Source: Stercorarius parasiticus
Lineage: Eukaryota; Chordata; Aves; Charadriiformes; Stercorariidae
NCBI GenBank assembly: GCA_013396915.1
Contig: VWZL01002043.1
Coordinates: 124,001-188,000, forward strand
Reading direction: 5' to 3'
Length of the DNA: 64,000 bases
The translations under genes and the position numbers were made by a program. The notes below the pieces were generated by a model. That model did not search any database, was not told the DNA's origin, and saw nothing but the letters and a program-made list of their open reading frames with translations. Shown here one piece after another: positions 60,701 to 64,000 of this stretch (positions are counted from its first letter, which is position 1; each line of letters opens with the position of its first letter).

Positions 60701-62303
60701 TCTGTCGCACCTCCTGTGTCCCCACAGACAAAAGTGGCGACCCCCTACACAGCGTCGCAGCCGNNNNNNNNNNNNNNNNNNNNNNNNNNNNNNNNNNNNN
60801 NNNNNNNNNNNNNNNNNNNNNNNNNNNNNNNNNNNNNNNNNNNNNNNNNNNNNNNNNNNNNNNNNNNNNNNNNNNNNNNNNNNNNNNNNNNNNNNNNNNN
60901 NNNNNNNNNNNNNNNNNNNNNNNNNNNNNNNNNNNNNNNNNNNNNNNNNNNNNNNNNNNNNNNNNNNNNNNNNNNNNNNNNNNNNNNNNNNNNNNNNNNN
61001 NNNNNNNNNNNNNNNNNNNNNNNNNNNNNNNNNNNNNNNNNNNNNNNNNNNNNNNNNNNNNNNNNNNNNNNNNNNNNNNNNNNNNNNNCCAACGTTCCCA
61101 AAGCAGCAGAGTTTCTCTGTGAAGCCTCCTCCATCCCCTCAGTCCCCAGTGCCGTCGGTGGTGAAACAGATAGTTAGCCAGTTCCCACCTCCTCCCACCC
61201 CCCCTGCCACTGAGCCCCAGCCTCTGAAACCCCTTCCACTGAGCGTGGCTCCACAGTCACCTCCAGCAGTGAAGGCAAAGCCCAAATGGCAGCCTGCTTC
61301 TGCTCCCTCACCAGATTTCCCCCCTCCTCCACCAGAGAGCAGCTTAGTGTTTCCTCCTCCACCTCCTTCCCCAGCTTCCTCTGCAGGTTCTCCCCCCCCT
61401 GACAAATCAGGGTCTCCAGTCAAAAAGGCCAGCAAGACATCAAGCCCTGGAGGGAAGAAACCACCTCCAACACCTCAGCGAAACTCCAGCATCAAGTCCA
61501 CCAGCTCCACTGAGTACCATGAGTCCAAGAGACCTTCAGTGGACCGCCTTGTCAGCAAATTTGCACACCCACCAGAGCCGTCAGGGTCTCCTTCCAAGGA
61601 GTCATCACCTCCTGCAGCCCCTCCAAAGCCAGGAAAGCTCAACCTTTCTGGGGTGAGCCTGCCCATTGTCCTTCCGCAAGGAGGGGTCCCGGCCAAGGCT
61701 CCTGCTCCAGGTGTGTCTGGGAAGGAACCTGTGGTCGAATTCCCTTCACCACCATCCGATTCAGACTTTCCACCACCACCACCTGAAATAGATCTTCCTC
61801 TCCCACCAGTTGAGATCCCATCCGTGTTTTCAGGCAGCACCTCCCCAAAAGTCGCTGTTGTCAATCCCCAGCCTCAGGCGTGGTCAAAACCATCTGTGAA
61901 AAAAGCCCCGCCACCCACACGTCCCAAGCGGAATGACAGCACTCGATTGACGCAGGCAGAGGTCGCAGAGCCACCAGGGTCAGCTGGCCCTCAAGTGCCC
62001 ACTTCACCCAAGTCCAGCCTTAGCGTTCAGCCGGGATTCCTGGCAGACCTCAACCGGACGCTGCAGCGGAAATCCATCACCCGGCATGGCTCCCTCTCCT
62101 CCGCACGGATGTCCAGAACAGAGCCCACAACCACCATGGACGACATGGCCCTGCCTCCGCCTCCACCAGAGCTGCTGGCTGACCAGCAGAAGACGAGCAG
62201 CTTCGGGGGCAGTCATATATCCGGCTATGCAACGTTACGGAGGGGGCCTCCCCCTGCTCCTCCCAAAAGGGATCAGAACACCAAGCTGTCGCGGGACTGG
62301 TAG
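6610..62303 (+). CDS. RAPH1: RAPH1 (lamellipodin), 13 coding exons, last one gapped
   Basis: The spliced CDS joins 6610-6729, 10426-10531, 11398-11915, 39792-39869, 41227-41386, 44952-45073, 46752-46817, 48268-48411, 49644-49754, 53427-53525, 54178-54298, 55948-56090 and 60668-62303. The first twelve exons total 1788 nt (596 codons) with no stop; every intron is GT-AG. The order of parts is: N-terminal talin-binding-type helices, Ser-rich linker, short charged helix, RA domain, PH domain, Ser-rich linker, proline-rich tail. This order defines the MRL adaptor family, and residues such as [16 protein letters not shown] and the C-terminal KLSRDW fit lamellipodin rather than its paralogue RIAM (APBB1IP). 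In the family, the protein is cytoplasmic and recruited to lamellipodia by phosphoinositides and Ras-type GTPases, where it brings Ena/VASP and the WAVE complex to actin. Visible protein is 628 residues before the gap and 404 after it; human full-length is 1250 as I remember it, so roughly 200 residues are probably missing in the N gap. Confidence 0.97.
8755..9297 (-). mobile_element. CR1 LINE fragment, reverse transcriptase region
   Basis: Minus-strand translation from 9297 down to 8821 gives a near-open frame with hallmarks of the CR1 ORF2 reverse transcriptase: [20 protein letters not shown], then [28 protein letters not shown] (the FADD catalytic box) and LMKFNKAKC. Sequence below 8821 continues as CR1-like with an internal deletion, down to about 8755. 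Both ends are truncated: there is no 5' part of the ORF and no 3' tail. Confidence 0.85.
9298..9600 (-). mobile_element. CR1 LINE fragment, post-RT region
   Basis: On the minus strand this reads through KDLGV-like and [32 protein letters not shown], then PHLECCVQF and a DIEVLE-type stretch. That is the part of CR1 ORF2 that normally follows the reverse transcriptase. Here it lies upstream of the RT fragment on the same strand, so the two pieces are in reversed order (see findings). The outer boundary near 9600 is approximate. Confidence 0.82.
10426..10531 (+). CDS. RAPH1: RAPH1 coding exon, residues 41-75 plus one base
   Basis: The acceptor is ctttttcag and the exon reads [16 protein letters not shown] through [12 protein letters not shown], giving 106 nt and ending with one base of the next codon. 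That base (G) plus AA from the next exon restores Glu76. The donor ATG|gtttgt lacks the usual A at +3 and +4, so it is weaker than the others in this gene. Because 106 is not a multiple of three, skipping this exon would shift the frame. Confidence 0.95.
10532..11397 (+). other. RAPH1 intron (866 bp)
   Basis: This short AT-rich intron separates residues 75/76. Nothing is recognisable apart from T-rich runs and the acceptor attgcag. Confidence 0.9.
11398..11915 (+). CDS. RAPH1: RAPH1 coding exon, residues 76-248
   Basis: This 518-nt exon follows acceptor attgcag and ends at GAG|gtagag. It opens with [19 protein letters not shown] and continues into SIEQELSSI. This second amphipathic helix matches the position of the second talin-binding site known in MRL proteins. 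The rest is a Ser/Thr-rich, probably disordered linker with RRTASAG, a basophilic phosphorylation-type site, and Ser-rich runs around [19 protein letters not shown]. Coding continues into the exon at 39792 across the 27.9-kb intron; the first codons on both sides (PVTE then EEQAAK) fit the known protein. Confidence 0.96.
11978..11997. other. Assembly gap, 20 N
   Basis: Twenty Ns lie between a T run and a C run (homopolymer flanks). The flanks suggest a sequencing break at a low-complexity T/C tract in the intron. Confidence 0.99.
15065..15065. other. Single ambiguous base in a pyrimidine tract
   Basis: One N sits at the end of a CCTT/CCCT-type tract at 15038-15064. Confidence 0.99.
16187..16366 (-). 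other. Unidentified 59-codon open frame, possibly a decayed gene remnant
   Basis: A minus-strand ATG at 16364-16366 opens 59 codons to a stop at 16187-16189. The product includes [15 protein letters not shown] and [14 protein letters not shown]. Base composition (higher G+C) and residue mix look more like coding sequence than the surrounding intron. I do not recognise a family. It could be chance or an old processed-gene remnant. Confidence 0.2.
21966..22366 (-). mobile_element. CR1 LINE 3' end
   Basis: On the plus strand the element begins with a degenerate tail of AGAAT/ATAGAAT units (about 21966-21996). It continues through TTTTAGGTTGGAAAAACCC, CCTGGGCAGCCTGTTCCA and TTCCTAATATCCAGCCTCA to CTCCAGCCTAAACAGCCC, the reverse complement of the well-known avian CR1 3' region. 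The minus-strand protein remnant includes [13 protein letters not shown]. It is a typical 5'-truncated copy. Confidence 0.92.
32108..32150. repeat. T/G low-complexity run
   Basis: A T run passes into GGTTT units and ends in a G run (cgggggggggg at 32141-32150). This is a probable polymorphic or error-prone tract. Confidence 0.9.
32488..32590 (+). mobile_element. Short CR1 RT fragment (first copy)
   Basis: The plus strand reads [20 protein letters not shown] and [12 protein letters not shown], the CR1 RT segment around the usual SGVPQGS box, here degraded. The same segment recurs about 390 bp downstream (32881 onwards), so this is a separate or duplicated piece. Confidence 0.8.
32591..32761. 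other. Unidentified GC-rich insert between two CR1 pieces
   Basis: About 170 bp, richer in C and G than the intron, separates the two CR1 copies and has no CR1 similarity I can see. It has TACCCTAA near its start (about 32597) and CCCTAACCCTA at 32752-32762 at its end. Its origin is unknown. Confidence 0.4.
32762..33640 (+). mobile_element. CR1 LINE fragment, RT to 3' end, decayed
   Basis: Plus-strand frames read [28 protein letters not shown] then [17 protein letters not shown] (a changed FADD box), [27 protein letters not shown] and [14 protein letters not shown]. Downstream DNA (CACTGGTGAGGCCACACCTG, GGAGCATCTCTCCTGTGAGG) is the CR1 3' region with stops and deletions. The end near 33640 matches the CR1 CAGCCATTCTGTG tail. 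It is inactive. Confidence 0.88.
34015..34486 (-). mobile_element. Solo endogenous retrovirus LTR, antisense to RAPH1
   Basis: The element runs from TGTCGTGGTTTAACCCC to a GCAGAACA end, with TG...CA termini, as in a common avian LTR type I recognise from memory. Read on the minus strand it has a TATA box (AGTATATAAA, reverse complement of 34265-34274) and an ATTAAA-type poly(A) signal (34134-34139). Flanking pentamers are AAAAC (34010-34014) and AAAGC (34487-34491), a target duplication with one mismatch. No internal retroviral genes are present, so it is a solo LTR left by recombination. The family name is not assigned. Confidence 0.85.
34265..34274 (-). promoter_or_regulatory. LTR TATA box
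   Basis: The minus strand reads AGTATATAAA inside the solo LTR, in the place of the LTR U3 TATA box and upstream of the ATTAAA signal. Whether it is active is unknown. Confidence 0.55.
39792..39869 (+). CDS. RAPH1: RAPH1 coding exon, charged helix before RA domain (residues 249-274)
   Basis: The acceptor is tgtcccccctag-like (AG at 39790-39791) and the donor is AAG|gtaaat; the exon is 78 nt, exactly 26 codons in phase 0. It encodes [20 protein letters not shown] and ends EAQVKK. This is a continuous run of alternating charge with heptad-like Leu/Ile/Val spacing. It matches the short coiled-coil/helix known to precede the RA domain in the MRL family. Confidence 0.96.
39870..41226 (+). other. 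RAPH1 intron (1.36 kb)
   Basis: An AT-rich intron between the charged helix exon and the RA exon. An 80-codon open frame at 40119-40361 has no recognisable similarity. Nothing else is seen. Confidence 0.9.
41227..41386 (+). CDS. RAPH1: RAPH1 coding exon, first part of RA domain (residues 275-327 plus one base)
   Basis: The acceptor is cttaatag and the donor is ATGG|gtaagt. The 160-nt exon starts [20 protein letters not shown], a ubiquitin-fold first strand and turn, then [15 protein letters not shown], the first helix of the Ras-association domain. Coding continues with [17 protein letters not shown]. In this family the RA domain binds Ras-superfamily GTPases and packs with the PH domain as one unit. 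The last base G combines with AA of the next exon to give Glu328. Confidence 0.97.
41387..44951 (+). other. RAPH1 intron (3.6 kb) splitting the RA domain
   Basis: This AT-rich intron contains a small tandem duplication (gttcattcatgtartaaa at 41497-41533) and a perfect hairpin at 42655-42693. No mobile element was recognised. Confidence 0.9.
42655..42693. repeat. Perfect 17-bp inverted repeat with 5-nt loop
   Basis: The left arm GGGTATGTATATACTTG (42655-42671) and right arm CAAGTATATACATACCC (42677-42693) are exact reverse complements around the loop TTCGG. Pairing stops immediately outside. If transcribed within RAPH1 pre-mRNA it would form a stable hairpin, but it is shorter than a normal pre-miRNA. 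Confidence 0.95.
44952..45073 (+). CDS. RAPH1: RAPH1 coding exon, second part of RA domain (residues 328-368)
   Basis: The acceptor is ttgctgcag and the donor is CAG|gtaagc; the exon is 122 nt. It encodes [19 protein letters not shown], then [19 protein letters not shown]. This matches the end of the RA fold (the 'FEDHENLVE' strand and helix) and the start of the linker to the PH domain. The upstream intron is open in the same frame for 38 codons from 44837, but the acceptor and family match put the exon start at 44952. Confidence 0.97.
45074..46751 (+). other. RAPH1 intron (1.68 kb)
   Basis: An AT-rich intron between the RA end and the RA-PH linker exon. Only short chance frames are present; no element was recognised. 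Confidence 0.9.
46752..46817 (+). CDS. RAPH1: RAPH1 coding exon, RA-PH linker (residues 369-390)
   Basis: This 66-nt exon (22 codons, phase 0 on both sides) lies between acceptor tcttgttacag and donor GAG|gtaaga. It encodes [15 protein letters not shown] and NKEVLLE. It falls in the segment joining the RA and PH domains. Its length is a multiple of three, so skipping would keep the frame but shorten the linker. Confidence 0.96.
46818..48267 (+). other. RAPH1 intron (1.45 kb)
   Basis: AT-rich with nothing recognisable, ending in the acceptor attggcag before the PH domain. Confidence 0.9.
48268..48411 (+). CDS. RAPH1: RAPH1 coding exon, start of PH domain (residues 391-438)
   Basis: The acceptor is ttggcag and the donor is AAG|gtatgc; the exon is 144 nt. 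After [11 protein letters not shown] it encodes [16 protein letters not shown] then [19 protein letters not shown]. These are the first strands of a PH domain, with the basic K-K-x-W-K-K-R cluster of the phosphoinositide-binding loop. Lamellipodin's PH domain is known to favour PI(3,4)P2. Tyrosines in this stretch are in the region where c-Abl phosphorylates the human protein, but I have not assigned exact equivalents. Confidence 0.97.
48412..49643 (+). other. RAPH1 intron (1.23 kb) within the PH domain
   Basis: It contains a 120-codon plus-strand open frame (48985-49347) overlapping a 65-codon minus-strand one (48969-49166) in a locally G+C-richer patch. Neither resembles a family I know. 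Confidence 0.85.
49644..49754 (+). CDS. RAPH1: RAPH1 coding exon, middle of PH domain (residues 439-475)
   Basis: The acceptor is tttaatag and the donor is AAG|gtaact; the exon has 111 nt (37 codons, phase 0). It encodes [19 protein letters not shown], then [18 protein letters not shown]. This is the central set of PH-domain strands, rich in tyrosine. Confidence 0.97.
49755..53426 (+). other. RAPH1 intron (3.67 kb) within the PH domain
   Basis: It contains a 142-codon open frame (50127-50555, beginning at GTG) and a 21-bp duplication at 51601-51650. No mobile element was recognised. Confidence 0.85.
51601..51650. repeat. Short tandem duplication
   Basis: GTGATCTATT...GACCACACAG (51601-51630, with a 9-nt insertion) is followed, sharing one base, by GTGATCTATTTGACCACACAG-type sequence at 51630-51650. 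The two copies are otherwise identical. Confidence 0.85.
53427..53525 (+). CDS. RAPH1: RAPH1 coding exon, C-terminal part of PH domain (residues 476-508)
   Basis: The acceptor is tttttctgcag and the donor is AAG|gtaacc; the exon has 99 nt (33 codons). It encodes [18 protein letters not shown] followed by [15 protein letters not shown]. This is the last strand and the C-terminal helix of a PH domain, with the invariant Trp at residue 500. Confidence 0.97.
53526..54177 (+). other. RAPH1 intron (652 bp) with a cryptic exon-like element
   Basis: Most of it is AT-rich intron. A 31-nt segment (53941-53971) has a strong pyrimidine tract plus CAG before it and GGG|gtaagg after it, but its length would shift the frame (see findings). 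Confidence 0.85.
54178..54298 (+). CDS. RAPH1: RAPH1 coding exon, post-PH Ser-rich linker (residues 509-548 plus one base)
   Basis: The acceptor is ttttgcttag and the donor is CCAG|gtaata; the exon has 121 nt. It encodes [20 protein letters not shown], then [20 protein letters not shown]. The Tyr-rich start closes the RA-PH unit; the Ser run begins the disordered linker. The last G joins AA of the next exon to make Glu549. Confidence 0.97.
54299..55947 (+). other. RAPH1 intron (1.65 kb)
   Basis: The first part is AT-rich, with a (TA)n run near 54452-54466. From about 55130 to 55760 the sequence is distinctly richer in G+C with several overlapping open frames in both directions. I recognise no family there. 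Confidence 0.85.
55948..56090 (+). CDS. RAPH1: RAPH1 coding exon, Ser-rich linker (residues 549-596)
   Basis: The acceptor is ttccaaacag and the donor is AAG|gtaaca; the exon has 143 nt and ends in phase 0. It encodes [18 protein letters not shown], then [18 protein letters not shown] and TQLEESSK. Lamellipodin splice forms are known to differ after about this point, so the junction at SSK is where alternative ends or cassette exons would be expected. Confidence 0.96.
59166..59195 (+). other. Candidate alternative RAPH1 micro-exon (30 nt) or alternative 3' end
   Basis: A pyrimidine-rich stretch ending ttgctgtctcag precedes GTGTCAAAAGTGAAGCTCAG...CTAAG, followed by gtcagc. The 30 nt keep phase 0 between SSK (56090) and ARMEP (60668) and would add [10 protein letters not shown]. 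Without splicing at 59196 the frame continues [12 protein letters not shown] to a TAA at 59232-59234, then a second AAG|gtcagg. No transcript evidence is available here. Confidence 0.35.
60576..60640. repeat. CT-rich low-complexity tract
   Basis: Runs of CTCTC, CCCTCCCTCC and CTCTTTTTC make a pyrimidine tract that sits immediately upstream of the last-exon acceptor, so it also serves as its polypyrimidine tract. Confidence 0.9.
60668..62303 (+). CDS. RAPH1: RAPH1 last coding exon, proline-rich tail, with assembly gap
   Basis: The acceptor is cccaatag after a long pyrimidine tract. Before the gap the frame reads [16 protein letters not shown] through PYTASQP (32 codons). After it, translation from 61089 gives [16 protein letters not shown] and runs 404 codons to TAG at 62301-62303, ending TKLSRDW. 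EVH1-type motifs in the family's FPPPP form are at 61182-61196, 61317-61334, 61350-61367 and 61767-61784, and LPPPPPE is at 62151-62168. These are known docking sites for Ena/VASP. Basic Pro-rich stretches such as [11 protein letters not shown] and PPPAPPKR resemble SH3 ligands. SGYATLRR (Tyr codon 62226-62228) lies 25 residues from the end, where human Tyr1226, a known c-Abl site, sits. The 325-N gap breaks the frame as drawn. Confidence 0.95.
60764..61088. other. Assembly gap, 325 N, inside the RAPH1 last exon
   Basis: The gap sits in the proline-rich coding region. The frame on its left (from 60668) and the correct frame on its right (from 61089) are out of step by one base if 325 is taken literally, so the length is a placeholder. 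Confidence 0.98.
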
Positions 62304-64000
62304 TCAGTCCCCTGGGGCCGCTGCTCTCCGTGACTTGTGGGCTGCTCCGTGATCGGCCAACCTGTGGTCTTGCGCACTTGGAGAGAATGTGGGGACGCGG
62401 ATGATAGCCCCATCAAAAGAGGTGATCTCAAACTGTAGCTGAGGCTAAATGTAAAGACGTTCCCCTTTCATGGCTAGGCCAAAAAAGCTGGGAGCTTGGG
62501 GTGTTGGTATTTTATTGGGAAAGGTGGGTAGAGAGGCATTGACTTATCCTTTCAATTTCTTTTGCCCTTCATATGGATTGGACCAAAACCCCCTTTTTCT
62601 TACTTTTTCTGCATTTAGGGGAGGGGGGGAGATAAATTTTTGTAGTGTCTGTCCATGTGAGACATGTTTGTGCATGTATTATAAGTATAGGTATATAATA
62701 TATTGTGATATATCTCGTCGCAATTATAGAAGATAACCAGAATGTTTTTGTAGGACCGTATTTATTGTTTCAGTCACTATATTATCCGGAATCGGACTCT
62801 GTAACTAGTCAAATCTTACCATGAAGATGTACCACTTTAAAGAAAGGAAGAAAAAAACAAAAAACAACAAACAACCCACAAGCCTCTTGGCAGTTTGTGG
62901 TGGGTAAATGGTGCAGAGCTGAGGTGTTCTGCTAGTAACTGTACATTCTCCATTGATTGAAAAGTACAGATGCAACATACCAAAACATTCTGGTCATAAT
63001 ACTACTGAAAATGAGTATGTTCTGAGGAAGAAAATAGATTTTATATATAGTGGGCTGGAGTGAAATATATTTATACTATAAAGAGCCTCCCCCTCCCTTC
63101 CAAATAGTTTAAAAATATACACTGCTACAAATTATTTCAAAGTTATTTGTCCATGCAGTAAGTAGGATAAATATATATTATTCCAATCCATTATGCATTC
63201 TAACTTTATAGTAGGCTCAATCATTTGTTTTTGTGGCTCAAGATGAATATATTTGTGTTAACCCCTTCTGAAAGCTGCCAGGACTCCTGCAATCGATGCC
63301 GACCTACAGGGTTGACCCGCGCTGATACGTCACTTGTACGTGTAATTCTTTCCCTGAATGAACAGGTAGGTTTCTGTAGAGTATACACAATGTACGGTCT
63401 CGCCTTGTCTGTGCCTGACAAGGTGTATTATCTTTAGAAAAACAAGTGTCTGGAAACATTTAAAGAAAGTATTGTTTGCAATTCATCAGAAACTGTCAGG
63501 AAAACTTTCCCTTCTAGAAAGAGAAGGGAGCAGTAATTCGAGGCCAAGCACAGTGGGAATTCTCTTTTATTTGACCCACCAGAGACTGTGACCAATGCAG
63601 AAACCTGTTAATTACAAAGTTGCATTTCTAGCAGTCAAGGGAGAAGACTGGAAGAAAACCCAACCTTGAGAGGCAGTAACATTTGCTAGTAATTTAATTT
63701 AAGGGCCCATACGAGTAGGAAATAGACTATCGTATTTGCTTTGGGTTTTTTTGTTTGTTTGTTTGACACCAGTTCATGGTCAATCACCAGATCAAGTACT
63801 AGAGTCCTTTTTCTTGTACGTCAGTAGCTTGATTGTACAGTCTTACCCACGTATTCGGACGTTGTGATAGGGTAGTGTAGTTGGTGTAAGTGGTCTTACG
63901 TATCATGCATGTTCATTACCGGGTAGTGGTACACAGCCTTTGTAAAGGAACTAAACCACTTGGACTGTACCTACCCCATCTTCGGTTGTTACAGCTTCCC
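62304..64000 (+). other. RAPH1: RAPH1 3' UTR (to window end)
   Basis: This is the sequence after the TAG. I see no AATAAA poly(A) signal up to 64000, so the UTR very likely continues past the window; the human transcript also has a long 3' UTR. It contains AT-rich runs (62690-62715, 63040-63075, 63160-63182), an A/C-rich stretch near 62850-62880 and a (TTTG)n run near 63745-63765. No coding sequence is seen. Confidence 0.8.
63745..63765. repeat. (TTTG)n simple repeat in the 3' UTR
   Basis: A T run followed by three TTTG units, ending before ACACCAG. Confidence 0.8.

Noticed and set aside
61139..61864. Long minus-strand frames opposite the proline-rich exon (Gly-rich products)
   Set aside because: They are mirror frames of CCN-rich proline codons, not independent genes.
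1..64000. CRISPR arrays, tRNA or rRNA genes, operons or a novel defence-type system
   Set aside because: The window is a single vertebrate gene with introns; no regularly spaced repeats, cloverleaf structures or clustered genes were seen.

Overview
The window is from a vertebrate nuclear genome, almost certainly a bird. The evidence is an AT-rich, intron-rich locus, several truncated CR1 LINE fragments of the avian type, and a solo LTR of a type common in birds. All recognisable coding sequence belongs to one plus-strand gene, RAPH1 (lamellipodin, Lpd), a member of the MRL (Mig10/RIAM/Lamellipodin) adaptor family. I recognised it by reading the spliced protein and comparing it with what I remember of the human protein. 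No alignment was run.

Layout. Positions 1-6609 are intron or 5' flank; the 5' UTR exon(s) and promoter lie upstream of the window. The start codon is at 6610, directly after a splice acceptor. Thirteen coding exons follow: 6610-6729, 10426-10531, 11398-11915, 39792-39869, 41227-41386, 44952-45073, 46752-46817, 48268-48411, 49644-49754, 53427-53525, 54178-54298, 55948-56090 and 60668-62303. All junctions are GT-AG and the reading frame holds through the first twelve exons (596 codons). The last exon is broken by a 325-N assembly gap (60764-61088) in the proline-rich region. It ends at a TAG at 62301-62303, and the 3' UTR runs to the end of the window. The intron at 11916-39791 (27.9 kb) takes up nearly half the window and holds most of the mobile-element remains.

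Protein layout. The N-terminal amphipathic helices are the known talin-binding type. They are followed by a Ser-rich linker, a short charged helix, a Ras-association (RA) domain (about residues 275-362), a PH domain (about 402-508), a Ser-rich linker, and a long proline-rich tail with Ena/VASP EVH1-type (F/L)PPPP motifs and likely SH3 ligands. This is the full-length lamellipodin isoform, which links Ras-family GTPases and phosphoinositides to Ena/VASP and actin at the leading edge.

Other content. There are CR1 fragments at about 8755-9600 (segments in permuted order), 21966-22366 and 32488-33640 (partly duplicated), and an antisense solo LTR at 34015-34486 with a near-perfect 5-bp target duplication. 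A perfect 17-bp inverted repeat with a 5-nt loop lies at 42655-42693, along with several short tandem duplications and two assembly gaps. I found no prokaryotic-type system, CRISPR array, rRNA or tRNA. The observations most worth checking are the frame-inconsistent gap, a possible in-frame 30-nt alternative exon at 59166-59195, the hairpin, the permuted CR1, and a coding-like minus-strand stretch at about 15110-16366.
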